A DNA stretch of 64,000 nucleotides from Mesorhizobium sp. B2-3-4 (GTDB lineage Bacteria; Pseudomonadota; Alphaproteobacteria; Rhizobiales; Rhizobiaceae): assembly GCF_006442315.1 (NCBI RefSeq), contig NZ_VFVY01000013.1, positions 1-64,000 on the forward strand, read 5' to 3'. Positions within the stretch are counted from its first letter, which is position 1. Each line of letters starts with the position of its first letter. This document shows, one piece after another, positions 33,369 through 41,537 of this stretch. The notes below the pieces were generated by a model. It did no database searches, had not been told where the DNA came from, and saw nothing but the letters and a program-made list of their open reading frames with translations. The position numbers were made by a program, and so were the translations under genes.

Positions 33369-34352
33369 ATGCTTTCCCGTGTTTTCGGTTTCGGCCGCCG
33401 CTCCTTCGAATCGCTCTCCGAACAGGAGATCCTGGCGCTGGCCATTTCATCGGAAGAGGATGACGGGCGCATCTACCGCGCCTATGCGGACGGGCTGGCC
33501 GAAACCTTTCCACAGTCGGCCAAGCTGTTCGAGGCGATGGCCGAGGAGGAAGACGGTCATCGCGACGCGCTGATCGAGCTTTTCCGCAAGCGCTTCGGCG
33601 AGCGCATACCGCTGATCCGCCGTGAGCATGTGAAGGGCTACTACGAGCGCAAGCCCGACTGGCTGGTGCGGCCGCTCGGCATCGAGGCCGTGCGTCGCCA
33701 GGCCGAGGCGATGGAGCGGCAGGCCTATCTGTTCTATGTCGAGGCGGCCAAGCGCACGTCGGACGCCTCGACCCGCAAACTACTCGACGACCTGGCCGCG
33801 GCCGAACAGGGCCATGAAAGCTCGGCCCATGCGCTGGAGCAGCAACATGTTCCGGGCGACGTCAGGGTCGAGGAGGCGACGGCCGAGCAGCGCCAGTTCA
33901 TCCTCACCTATGTGCAGCCGGGCCTTGCCGGGCTGATGGACGGATCGGTCTCGACGCTGGCGCCGATCTTTGCCGCCGCCTTTGCCACGCATGACACCTG
34001 GCAGACGCTTCTGGTCGGGCTTGCCGCCTCGATCGGCGCCGGCATCTCGATGGGCTTCACCGAGGTGGCCTCCGACGACGGCAAGCTGTCGGGGCGCGGC
34101 TCGCCCATCAAGCGCGGCCTGACCGTCGGCATCATGACCACGCTCGGCGGCCTCGGCCACGCGCTGCCTTATCTCATCCCGCATTTCTGGACGGCAACGG
34201 CCGTTGCCGCCGTCGTGGTGTTCTTCGAATTGTGGGCCATCGCCTTCGTCCAGAACCGCTACATGCAGACGCCGTTCCTGCGCGCCGCCTTCCAGGTGGT
34301 TCTCGGCGGCGCCCTGGTGTTCGCGGCCGGCGTGCTGATCGGGAATGCTTGA
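33369..34352 (+). CDS. mbfA: Membrane-bound ferritin-like iron exporter MbfA
   Basis: A 327-residue fusion of an N-terminal ferritin/rubrerythrin-like diiron domain (residues about 15-160) and a C-terminal VIT1/CCC1-type membrane domain (about 175-327). Iron-ligand helices are visible as SSEEDDGRIYRAYADGL, MAEEEDGHRDAL, RQAYLFYVEAAKR and EQGHESSAHALE. MbfA exports iron and protects from iron and peroxide stress in Agrobacterium and Bradyrhizobium, where it is repressed by Irr. No Shine-Dalgarno sequence is visible before the ATG, whose leader is mostly the palindrome. Confidence 0.93.
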   Translation: MLSRVFGFGRRSFESLSEQEILALAISSEEDDGRIYRAYADGLAETFPQSAKLFEAMAEEEDGHRDALIELFRKRFGERIPLIRREHVKGYYERKPDWLVRPLGIEAVRRQAEAMERQAYLFYVEAAKRTSDASTRKLLDDLAAAEQGHESSAHALEQQHVPGDVRVEEATAEQRQFILTYVQPGLAGLMDGSVSTLAPIFAAAFATHDTWQTLLVGLAASIGAGISMGFTEVASDDGKLSGRGSPIKRGLTVGIMTTLGGLGHALPYLIPHFWTATAVAAVVVFFELWAIAFVQNRYMQTPFLRAAFQVVLGGALVFAAGVLIGNA

Positions 34353-34356
34353 AGTT

Positions 34357-34600
34357 TTTTCCTTCCCAACAAGGCAGGGCAATCGCATATGGTTTTGAGC
34401 TTCAGATAGCCGGCACGCCTTGATCGGCGTCATCCTCGGGCTTGTCCCGAGGATCTACCGGCCTCTCTGAACTGGTCGCGCTATATCCACGTGCGATGGC
34501 GGATCCTCGGGACAAGCCCGAGGATGACGACCTTGCGTTGGCCTTCGCCGATAAACCCAAATGCAATTGCCTACTCCACAAGGGAAAGGAAAGAGCCGCG
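34357..34600. repeat. Composite palindromic intergenic repeat
   Basis: An exact 27-bp inverted repeat (34429-34455 and 34502-34528; each arm folds on CCTCGGG-CTTGT-CCCGAGG) is nested inside outer arms with similarity (about 34357-34396 and 34560-34600). The same CATCCTCGGGCTTGTCCCGA unit recurs at 53169, 53265 and 58141. It fills the gap between convergent mbfA and the monooxygenase gene and could act as a terminator for both. Confidence 0.85.
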
Positions 34601-34608
34601 CCTCTCGA

Positions 34609-34953
34609 TCACCCGTTCACAGCCCGGCTGTCCGCCGGCGCGTCCTCGCGTTCGGTCAGTCCGTAGTCGCGCACCACATGCGCGATCCGCAATCGATAGC
34701 CGGCAAATATGCCGCCGCGTCCCGCCTGCTGCGCCTGCCGGTGCTCCTCGGTGTTGCGCCAGGCCTTCACCGCCTCCTCGTCGCGCCAGAACGACAGCGA
34801 CAGCACCCGGTTCGGGTCGGCAAGGCTCTGGAAGCGCTCGATGGAGATGAAGCCGTCAATGCCGTCGAGCAGCGGGCGCAAATGAGCGGCTATGCCAAGA
34901 TAAGCATCGCGCCTGCCTTCCGCCGGCTGCACCTCGAAGATGACGGCGATCAC
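34609..34953 (-). CDS. Antibiotic biosynthesis monooxygenase-fold (ABM) protein
   Basis: A 114-residue dimeric ferredoxin-like-fold protein, recognised by the N-terminal strand IAVIFEVQPAEGRRDAYLGI, the middle FISIERFQSL and the VLSLSFWRDEEAVKAWRNTEEH segment typical of ABM domains. Members are cofactorless oxygenases or small-molecule-binding proteins. It overlaps the NIPSNAP gene by 4 nt (ATGA), giving a two-gene operon of related folds. The substrate is unknown. Confidence 0.85.
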   Translation of the reverse strand: MIAVIFEVQPAEGRRDAYLGIAAHLRPLLDGIDGFISIERFQSLADPNRVLSLSFWRDEEAVKAWRNTEEHRQAQQAGRGGIFAGYRLRIAHVVRDYGLTEREDAPADSRAVNG

Positions 34954-35282
34954 GGCAGCACCAGTTTCGCATGCGGGCCAGAGACGTGCTTCAGGAACAT
35001 GCGGTCCTCCTTGACGATGAATCGTTCGCGGCGGGCGAATTCGTAGTTTGCCTTGCCGGCGGGGTCGGCGGCAAGCCGGGCGCGATAGGCTTCGTAGGCG
35101 GCCAGGCTTTCGATGTTGTAGGCGGCATAGGCTGTCGTCGCCGAGCCTTCATGCGGTGCGTAATAGCCGATCAGATCGGCGCCGCAGCGCGGAATGGCCT
35201 GGCCCCAGTTGCGGGCATATTCCTCGAACGCGGCCTTGCCGAACGGGTCGATCTCGTAGCGGATGAAGCAGGTGATGGTCAT
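34950..35282 (-). CDS. NIPSNAP-family protein
   Basis: A 110-residue protein of the NIPSNAP family (ABM-like dimeric alpha/beta barrel), starting at Met-Thr-Ile-Thr-Cys-Phe with GGAG upstream. Family segments are EIDPFGKAAFEEYARNWGQA and YYAPHEGSATTAYAAYNIES. A Met eight codons upstream (35306) is possible. It precedes the ABM-fold gene in the same operon. The biochemical role of bacterial NIPSNAP proteins is not established. Confidence 0.85.
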   Translation of the reverse strand: MTITCFIRYEIDPFGKAAFEEYARNWGQAIPRCGADLIGYYAPHEGSATTAYAAYNIESLAAYEAYRARLAADPAGKANYEFARRERFIVKEDRMFLKHVSGPHAKLVLP

Positions 35283-35361
35283 CTCGGTCTCCATGGGGTT
35301 TTGCATCGATGGTTCGAGCGGCGTCGAAGCGTCGCGCCGTCGGTTCTGCTAGTGAGGAAGG

Positions 35362-35577
35362 TCAATCCTGCCAGAAGGACTTCGCGCATTCGCGGCGCAC
35401 ATCCTGCCGGGTCAGGCCGATGTCGCGCAGCAGATGGTCGTCGATCTCGCGGAGGTCGCATCGCTGGCGATAGCGGTCATGCCAGCGGGTCAGCAGTCGC
35501 GACCGGATCCAGGTGACGACAGGAAACGATTGACGGCGGGGCAGCGGCGCGGGGGCGGAAGCGGTTCGTGCAGTCAT
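35362..35577 (-). CDS. DUF1127 (YjiS-like) small protein
   Basis: A 71-residue Arg-rich protein with the DUF1127 core (RWHDRYRQRCDLREIDDHLL, then RDIGLTRQDV) at residues about 31-60. Such short proteins are abundant in alphaproteobacteria; some bind RNA and affect phosphate and carbon metabolism. A ribosome-binding site (AAGGAGA) precedes the ATG. It is divergent from the ArsR-type gene. Confidence 0.85.
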   Translation of the reverse strand: MTARTASAPAPLPRRQSFPVVTWIRSRLLTRWHDRYRQRCDLREIDDHLLRDIGLTRQDVRRECAKSFWQD

Positions 35578-35645
35578 CGTCTTCTCCTTGATCTGGTCGG
35601 AGAATAGTGATTATCTGACAAGAATGCTTCGATGAGGATCAAACC

Positions 35646-36320
35646 ATGCGTGAAGGACCCGACATTGCCCGCATCGCCAGCCTGGTCGGCGATCCGGCCC
35701 GCGCCAACATGCTCTCCGCGCTGATGGGCGGTACCGCACTGACGGCAAGTGAACTGGCGCTGGAGGCCGGCGTATCGCTGCCGACAGCCTCCTCGCATCT
35801 GTCGAAACTGATGGAGGGCGGCCTGCTGACCTTGGCCAGCCAGGGACGGCACCGCTACTACGGGCTCGCCGGTCCGCAGGTGGCCGGCATGATCGAGGCG
35901 ATAACAGGTGTTGCCGAGGCCGTTGGCCCCAAGCGCGTGCGGCCAGGCCCGCGCGACGCCGCAATGCGCGTGGCCCGCGTCTGCTACGACCATCTCGCCG
36001 GCGAACAGGCGGTGGCGATGCTCGATCGCCTTGTCGACAGGAACATCCTGCTGCGCGACGACAAGGAGATCAGGCTTGGTCCGTCGGCGGCGTCGCATTT
36101 CGCGGCGATAGGCATCGACGTCTACACCAAACCGCGCCGCCCGGTCTGCCGCGCCTGCCTCGACTGGAGCGTGCGGCGCTCGCACCTCGCCGGCACGCTC
36201 GGCGCCGCCATCCTCGACAAGATTCTTGCCGAGAAATGGGCGCGCCGCGAGAAGGACAGCCGCGCCGTGGTTTTCACGCCGCCCGGCAGGCAGGCCTTCG
36301 AAAAGGTGTTTCTGGGGTGA
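35646..36320 (+). CDS. ArsR-family winged-helix regulator
   Basis: A 224-residue protein. Residues about 5-85 form an ArsR-type winged helix (DIARIASLVGDPARANMLSA, TASELALEAGVSLPTASSHL, then SKLMEGGLLTLASQGRHRYY). The C-terminal domain is longer than in classic metal-sensing ArsR proteins and contains Cys (CRACLDWS) that might bind a ligand. It is divergent from the DUF1127 gene and convergent with ligD. Confidence 0.88.
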   Translation: MREGPDIARIASLVGDPARANMLSALMGGTALTASELALEAGVSLPTASSHLSKLMEGGLLTLASQGRHRYYGLAGPQVAGMIEAITGVAEAVGPKRVRPGPRDAAMRVARVCYDHLAGEQAVAMLDRLVDRNILLRDDKEIRLGPSAASHFAAIGIDVYTKPRRPVCRACLDWSVRRSHLAGTLGAAILDKILAEKWARREKDSRAVVFTPPGRQAFEKVFLG

Positions 36321-36326
36321 GCCGGC

Positions 36327-38843
36327 TCAGCTCCGCTTCAGCGCCTTGCCCTTTTTGAAGAAGTCCACCCACGGATCGGCTTCCGAAAGCAGCTTCAGCG
36401 TCGTCTTGCCGCCGATCGGGAAGGCGTTCGGCGCCAACCCGGCCTCGATCTCGGCCCAGGTCACCGGCATCGACACCGTCGCGCCCTTCTTGGCCCGTGA
36501 CGAATAGGGCGCCACCGTCGTCGAGCCTCTGCCGTTGCGCAGATAGTCGACGAAGATTTTTCCGGTTCGCGCCTTCTTCGACAGCGTCGCCGTGTAGCGT
36601 TCGGGCGCGCCCTGCTCCAGCGCCCTGGCGAAATCATGGGCGAAGGCTTTCACCGCGTCCCAGTCCGCCGAGGGCTTCAGCGGCACCAGCACATGATAAC
36701 CCTTGCCGCCCGAGGTCTTGACGAAGTTCGGCAGCGACAATTCGTCGAGCTTGCCCCTGATGTCGAGCGCGGCTTCGCGCACCGCCTTGACGTCGACGCC
36801 CTCGTCTGGGTCGAGATCGAAGATGATCTGGTCCGGCTGTTCGAGCTTGTCGATCGTGCAGCCCCAGATATGGATCTCGACGACGCCGTACTGCACCAGC
36901 GCCGCGATGCCGTCGAAATCCCGGACGAACAGGATCTCCTCGCCATCCGTCGGATCCTTCATCCTGGCGATCTTGTCGCTCATGCCGGCCGAAGCATGCT
37001 TCTGGAAGAAACGCGGCCCGCCGACGCCGTCGGGCGCGCGCACCAGGCTGAGCGGCCTGTTGACGACGAACGGCTCCATGCGCGGCCAGACCTGCGCGTA
37101 ATGGTCGAGCAGGCCTTGCTTCGATATCTTCTCGTCGGGCCACAACAACTTGTCGGGATGGGAGAGTTTCACCGACGTCGTCATCCCGCTGGCCTTGCCG
37201 GCGCTGCCTGCCGCCGGCTTTGTCTTGGCCGGGCTCTGGCCTGTCGCCGCCTTGGGCTTTTCCTGCACGACTTCCTCCGCCGGCTTGTCCTCGCGCAGCC
37301 CCTGGAACGAGGCATGGCGTATTATACGGTCCGACGTCCAACTGCGAAACTCCACTTCGCCGACCAGTTCCGGCTTGACCCAGACCAGGCCCTTGCCCTT
37401 CGGCACGGCGGCATCGAAGGGCGAAGCCTTCGCTTCCAGCCGATCGAGCTTCTTCTTCAGATCGTTGGCGCCCGTTGTGGAAAAGCCTGTGCCGACACGG
37501 CCGGCATAGTGCAGGCCGCCGCCTTCGTAATAGCCCACCAGCAGCGAACGCAGGCCGCGTCCGGTCTTGTCCGACGGCAGGTAGCCGCCGATGACGAATT
37601 CCTGCCGCGCCGTGCATTTCGATTTCACCCATGTCGGGCCGCGCCCGCCGCGATAGGCCGCATCGGCACGTTTCGAGACGACGCCTTCCAGCCCCATGCG
37701 GCAGGCATGCTCCAGCATGATCTTGCCGGGTTCGGCGAAATGGTCGGAAAAACGCACCGCCGCGCTGTCCGACGTCTCGCCGAGCAGATCGAGCAGGGCC
37801 TGCTTGCGCCCGACCAGCGGCTCGCGCCGCAAATCCTTGCCGTCGAGCCGCATCAGGTCGAAGACATAGTAGAGGAAGCGGTTTGTCCGCTTGGCCGACA
37901 GATCCTGCTGCAGCAGCGCGAAGGACGACACGCCGCTGTCGGCCAGCACGACGATCTCGCCGTCGATAATGGCGTCGCTGCATTTCAGCCCGGCGAGTTG
38001 CGTTGCGATTTCCGTGCCGAACTTCTCTGTCCAGTCGAGGCCGGTGCGGGTCAACAGCCGCACCTCGGTGCCGGCTATCTGCGCCTGCATGCGGTAGCCG
38101 TCGAACTTCACCTCGTGCAGCCAGTCCTTGCCGGGCGGCGCGTCCCGCTCCAGCGTGGCGAGCTGCGGCTCGATGAAGTCGAGGCGCTTGCCGGCCTTCG
38201 TCTTGCCGCCCTTTTCAGCGGCCGGCTTGTCGGAATGCCAGACTTCGGGCTTCTTGCCCTTGGCCGCCTTGCCCTCGCCGACCTCATCGATCGTCAGGCC
38301 CGATTTCACCGACTTTGGCTCGTCCTTCAGGATATCCTCGCCGGGCCGGGCCGCGGCATCGTCGGACTTGATCAGCAGCCAGTTGTCGCGCTTTTCGCCC
38401 GGGCGCGGCCTCAGCCGCACCAGATGCCATAACCCATGCAGCTTGTGGCCCTTGAGCTCGAAATTGATATGGCCCTTCTTCATCGCCTTGGCCGGATCGC
38501 CCTCGGGGATCCAGGTGCCTTCGTCCCAGACGATGACCGAGCCGCCGCCATATTCGCCCTTCGGGATCGTCCCCTCGAACGGCGCATAGTCGATCGGATG
38601 GTCCTCGACATGCACGGCCAGCCGCTTCTCATGCGGGTCGAGGCTCGGACCGCGCGTCACCGCCCAGCTCCACAGCACGCCGCCATGTTCCAGCCGAAGG
38701 TCGTAATGCAGCCTTGTCGCCGCATGTTTGTGGATGACGAAGATGCCGCCCGTCCCGCCGCTCTTGCCGCGCGCCACCTTGCCGGCCGGCTCCGACGTTT
38801 TCTTGAAATCGCGCTTGGAATGATACTGTTCGAGCCCGGCCAT
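36327..38843 (-). CDS. ligD: ATP-dependent DNA ligase D (multifunctional end-joining enzyme)
   Basis: An 838-residue LigD with the order 3'-phosphoesterase, ligase, polymerase. The phosphoesterase (about 1-160) has FVIHKHAATRLHYDLRLEHG. The ligase nucleotidyl-lysine is Lys246 in EVKFDGYR, with VSKRADAAYRGGRG later. The polymerase/primase part (about 545-838) has IFDLDPDEG and KTSGGKGYHVLVPL. It is the central enzyme of bacterial non-homologous end joining, with Ku. It starts 13 nt after ku and shares its EcfG-type promoter. Confidence 0.95.
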   Translation of the reverse strand: MAGLEQYHSKRDFKKTSEPAGKVARGKSGGTGGIFVIHKHAATRLHYDLRLEHGGVLWSWAVTRGPSLDPHEKRLAVHVEDHPIDYAPFEGTIPKGEYGGGSVIVWDEGTWIPEGDPAKAMKKGHINFELKGHKLHGLWHLVRLRPRPGEKRDNWLLIKSDDAAARPGEDILKDEPKSVKSGLTIDEVGEGKAAKGKKPEVWHSDKPAAEKGGKTKAGKRLDFIEPQLATLERDAPPGKDWLHEVKFDGYRMQAQIAGTEVRLLTRTGLDWTEKFGTEIATQLAGLKCSDAIIDGEIVVLADSGVSSFALLQQDLSAKRTNRFLYYVFDLMRLDGKDLRREPLVGRKQALLDLLGETSDSAAVRFSDHFAEPGKIMLEHACRMGLEGVVSKRADAAYRGGRGPTWVKSKCTARQEFVIGGYLPSDKTGRGLRSLLVGYYEGGGLHYAGRVGTGFSTTGANDLKKKLDRLEAKASPFDAAVPKGKGLVWVKPELVGEVEFRSWTSDRIIRHASFQGLREDKPAEEVVQEKPKAATGQSPAKTKPAAGSAGKASGMTTSVKLSHPDKLLWPDEKISKQGLLDHYAQVWPRMEPFVVNRPLSLVRAPDGVGGPRFFQKHASAGMSDKIARMKDPTDGEEILFVRDFDGIAALVQYGVVEIHIWGCTIDKLEQPDQIIFDLDPDEGVDVKAVREAALDIRGKLDELSLPNFVKTSGGKGYHVLVPLKPSADWDAVKAFAHDFARALEQGAPERYTATLSKKARTGKIFVDYLRNGRGSTTVAPYSSRAKKGATVSMPVTWAEIEAGLAPNAFPIGGKTTLKLLSEADPWVDFFKKGKALKRS

Positions 38844-38856
38844 GGATCCCAGGTCC

Positions 38857-39726
38857 TCAGGCCGATTTGCGTTTGGCCGCCGCGGCCTTCGGCCTGGCGC
38901 GCTTGGCTGCGGGCTTGGCCTTGGATGCGGAGGACGGCTTCGACGAACCGGAATCCGACAGGCTCTTCTTCAACGCGTCGAACAGATTGACGACATTGGA
39001 AGGCTTGGGCGCCGCCTTGGCCTTCGGTGCCTTGTGCCCCGCCTTCTTGGCGCGGATCAGTTCGAGCAGGGCGTCCTCGTATTTGTCCTCGAATTTCGAG
39101 GGATCGAACTTCGCTTTCTTCTTGTCGATGATGAGTTCGGCGAGGTCTGTCATCTCCTGGTCGGTCTTCACCGCCTTGATGTCGCCGAAGACGCTGTCGG
39201 GCTGGCGCACCGTATTGTCGTAGCGCAGCGTGGTCAGCACCATCCCTTTGCCGAGCGGCTCGATGACCACGGGACGCTCCCTGTTGTAGAGCACGATGCG
39301 CGCCAGCCCGGCCATTTTCTTGCCCGCCATGGCGTCGCGGATGACGGCAAAAGCCTCTTGCGAAACCGTGTCGGCCGGCGCGACATAGTAGGGCGTATCG
39401 AGATAGATCTGTTCGATCGAAGCCTTGTCGACAAAGCCGTCGAGGCTCATCGTGTGCGAGGATTCGATCTGCACCGCCTCGATCTCGTCTTCTTCTATGT
39501 GGACGAAATCGCCCTTGTCGATCTCGTAGCCCTTGATCTCGTCGCCGTCCTCGATCGGCTTGCCGGTCTCGGCGTCGACATAGATCCGCTTCACCGTATT
39601 GCCGGTCTTGCGGTTGAGGACGCGGAAGGAGACCTTTTCGGCATGGCTGACCACATTGGTCAGTTCGATGGCGCAGGTGACCAGCGAGAGCTTCAGATAG
39701 CCTTTCCAGGCCGGGCGCGGCGCCAT
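38857..39726 (-). CDS. ku: Ku-like DNA end-binding protein
   Basis: A 289-residue bacterial Ku homologue. The N-terminal core (RPAWKGYLKLSLVTCAIELT) and YVDAETGKPIEDGDEIKGYE are diagnostic of the beta-barrel ring that threads onto DNA ends. The last about 40 residues are a Lys/Ala/Pro-rich tail (KAKPAAKRARPKAAAAKRK) that likely binds DNA and recruits LigD. It is the first gene of the ku-ligD operon. Confidence 0.95.
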   Translation of the reverse strand: MAPRPAWKGYLKLSLVTCAIELTNVVSHAEKVSFRVLNRKTGNTVKRIYVDAETGKPIEDGDEIKGYEIDKGDFVHIEEDEIEAVQIESSHTMSLDGFVDKASIEQIYLDTPYYVAPADTVSQEAFAVIRDAMAGKKMAGLARIVLYNRERPVVIEPLGKGMVLTTLRYDNTVRQPDSVFGDIKAVKTDQEMTDLAELIIDKKKAKFDPSKFEDKYEDALLELIRAKKAGHKAPKAKAAPKPSNVVNLFDALKKSLSDSGSSKPSSASKAKPAAKRARPKAAAAKRKSA

Positions 39727-39757
39727 GATGATTCCCCGTGAGAGAAAGATCAGTTGG

Positions 39758-39782
39758 AACGGGCGACCATCCCTATTGTTCC
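39758..39782 (-). promoter_or_regulatory. EcfG-type (general stress) promoter of ku-ligD
   Basis: On the minus strand GGAAC (39782-39778), a 16-bp spacer and CGTT (39761-39758) match the alphaproteobacterial EcfG/RpoE2 consensus GGAAC-N16/17-CGTT exactly. It lies 32 bases before the ku start codon. Confidence 0.8.
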
Positions 39783-39794
39783 CAACCCATCATG

Positions 39795-39825
39795 CCGGGT
39801 CCGACGCGCTTGTCGCCGGACCCGG
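39795..39825. terminator. Hairpin downstream of the DUF892 gene
   Basis: A 9-bp stem (CCGGGTCCG paired with CGGACCCGG) with a 13-nt loop lies between the stop of the ferritin-like gene and the ku promoter. Its place suggests that it ends the upstream transcript and insulates ku. Confidence 0.55.
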
Positions 39826-39851
39826 GCCAAGGCTCTTGTCTGGCCGCTTGC

Positions 39852-40358
39852 CTATTCGGCGGCCTGGAGGTTGATCTTGCTTTCCGCCATCTCGGTCAGC
39901 TTGCGATCCGTGGCCTGCTCTTCCTTGAGGTTCTTGGCCAGCACATTGGCGCAGTCGCTGCGGCCGAGCTGCTTGGCCCAGGCGATCAAGGTGCCGTAGC
40001 GCGTCATTTCATAGTGTTCGACAGCCTGGGCCGAGGCGATCAGCGCGGCGTCGAGAACATCCTTGTCGTCGACATCGCCGGTGACGTCGTCCGCCTCTTC
40101 GAGAATTCCGTCTATCGCCGGGCAATTGACCTGCCTGGCCTTCACGCCAAACAATTCGAATGTCTCCTCGACGCGTTCGATATGGCCCCTGGTCTGTTCG
40201 AGATGTTTTTCGAAGCCGGCCTTCAATTGCGGGTCGGTTGCCTTGTCGACCATCTTCGGCAGCGCCTTCTCAATCTGCTTCTCGGCATAATAGATGTCGC
40301 GCAGCGTGTGCACGAAGAGATCGTCCAGGGTTTTGATGTCCTTCGAAAAGAAGCCCAT
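39852..40358 (-). CDS. DUF892 (YciE/YciF-like) ferritin-like stress protein
   Basis: A 168-residue four-helix ferritin-like protein of the YciF family. The start at 40358 begins at Met-Gly-Phe-Phe-Ser-Lys, where the family begins. Conserved segments are DLFVHTLRDIYYAEKQIEKA, HLEQTRGHIERVEETFEL and QAVEHYEMTRYGTLIAWA, with Glu/His residues able to bind a diiron site. Family genes respond to osmotic and general stress. An EcfG-type promoter lies 93 bases upstream. Confidence 0.9.
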   Translation of the reverse strand: MGFFSKDIKTLDDLFVHTLRDIYYAEKQIEKALPKMVDKATDPQLKAGFEKHLEQTRGHIERVEETFELFGVKARQVNCPAIDGILEEADDVTGDVDDKDVLDAALIASAQAVEHYEMTRYGTLIAWAKQLGRSDCANVLAKNLKEEQATDRKLTEMAESKINLQAAE

Positions 40359-40450
40359 GATTTCAGCCTTTCCCTTGCTCTTGTCGTGTCGGGGGTTTCG
40401 GCCTGCCTGCGGCAGGACCTTGCGAGCCGGCGATGCCGGTCCTGTGGCTG

Positions 40451-40475
40451 AACGTGCGGTGCACGGCCCGGTTCC
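40451..40475 (-). promoter_or_regulatory. EcfG-type promoter of the DUF892 gene
   Basis: On the minus strand GGAAC (40475-40471), a 16-bp spacer and CGTT (40454-40451) match the EcfG consensus exactly. The rest of the 40359-40759 interval shows no other gene or repeat I can support. Confidence 0.78.
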
Positions 40476-40759
40476 GGGGTGCTCTCCGCCGCCGGCAAGG
40501 AAATTCCAGGATCGACTCGAAAGCTGAAACAAAAGCGCGCCAAGGCGACATTCAAACGAAACATATGTGATGCAAAAGTCACACTGGCCGGAATGGCGAC
40601 AAAAGGCGCGGAAACACCCCGAATCAGCCGCATTCCGGCCACGATCCGACGGGTTTTCGACCAGAAATTAACATCACGTTCACCGACTATTCACGCCTCG
40701 ACGCTATCATCCCAGGCAATTCGGAAGGGACATCCGAAAACGGGACAGGGACAGGTAAA

Positions 40760-40900
40760 ATGAACTTCCTCACGCATCTCATCGGCTATGCCGCCGCCAT
40801 CCGCGAGTTCGTCGCGCCGACCTATCGGCCGGAGCGCTATTACATGCGCGGCCCCGGTCCGGCTTGCGCCCGTCGCGGCACGTCGCTGGGCGCGCACTGA
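40760..40900 (+). CDS. Small hypothetical protein, 46 residues
   Basis: The frame begins MNFLTHLIGYAAAIREFVAP and ends with a Gly/Arg-rich tail (RRGTSLGAH). The first 15 residues are amphipathic, possibly membrane-associated; the tail is basic. An AGGT-containing leader precedes the ATG. A second small frame follows after one base. No family recognised; codon use is GC-rich like the surrounding genes. Confidence 0.4.
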   Translation: MNFLTHLIGYAAAIREFVAPTYRPERYYMRGPGPACARRGTSLGAH

Positions 40901-40901
40901 C

Positions 40902-41027
40902 ATGACTTTCGAGTTCAGGCACAACAGCCGCATCTGCAGGCCGGGCACCGAAACCCGCGCCACGACCTACCGCGCCGAGCGTCCGGCTTTCGCCGACCGG
41001 CGGCGTGCGACATCGCCGCGTCTTTGA
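40902..41027 (+). CDS. Small hypothetical basic protein, 41 residues
   Basis: The frame starts one base after the stop of the 46-residue frame, which suggests translational coupling. The product (begins MTFEFRHNSRICRP, Arg-rich) has no recognisable domain. Support is positional only. Confidence 0.3.
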   Translation: MTFEFRHNSRICRPGTETRATTYRAERPAFADRRRATSPRL

Positions 41028-41078
41028 TGCCGCCTTCGGCTGGCTTAGTGTCGTCGCACACGAGCAGCCGAGGCCAGT

Positions 41079-41516
41079 GTGACCGACCGTCCCAAGCCGC
41101 CTTCCGAACCCTTTGATGCAAGCCATCCGCTGATCGTTTTCGACGGCGTCTGCGTGTTCTGCTCGGGCTTCGTGCGCATGGTGGTCCGCCTCGACCGCAA
41201 GGCCCGTTTCCGCTTCGCCACCGCGCAATCGCAGCTCGGCGAGGCCCTGTTCCGCAAATACGACCTGCCGACCGACAGCTACGAAACCAACCTCGCTTTG
41301 GTCGGCGGCGTTCCGTTCATCCGCCTCGACAGTTTTGTCGCCGTGATGGCCGAGCTTGGCTGGCCGTGGCGGGTGGCCAGGGTCCTGTTGCTGCTGCCGC
41401 GCCCGCTGCGCGACTGGCTCTACGATCGCATCGCGAAAAATCGTCACGCGCTGTTCGGCAGGAAGGACAGTTGCGACGTCCCGCCGGCCGGGCTGCGGGA
41501 CCGGTTGATCGGCTAG
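41079..41516 (+). CDS. DCC-family thiol-disulfide oxidoreductase-like protein (DUF393)
   Basis: A 145-residue protein with the family's N-terminal motif DGVCVFC (residues 22-28), i.e. DxxCxxC, and the later RFRFATAQS segment. The GTG start at 41079 is the first codon of the frame that gives family length. DCC proteins are predicted thioredoxin-like redox proteins without established substrates. It precedes the saccharopine dehydrogenase-like gene by 21 nt and is probably cotranscribed. Confidence 0.88.
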   Translation: MTDRPKPPSEPFDASHPLIVFDGVCVFCSGFVRMVVRLDRKARFRFATAQSQLGEALFRKYDLPTDSYETNLALVGGVPFIRLDSFVAVMAELGWPWRVARVLLLLPRPLRDWLYDRIAKNRHALFGRKDSCDVPPAGLRDRLIG

Positions 41517-41537
41517 GAGCAATTTGGGGGCAGGCGC

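Noticed and set aside
39756..39782. A plus-strand EcfG promoter starting with GGAAC at 39756
   Set aside because: No CGTT occurs at the right distance on that strand; the motif reads correctly only toward ku.
40501..40759. Promoter elements for the 46-residue frame
   Set aside because: Only a lone TATCAT (40705-40710) was seen, with no -35 at suitable spacing.
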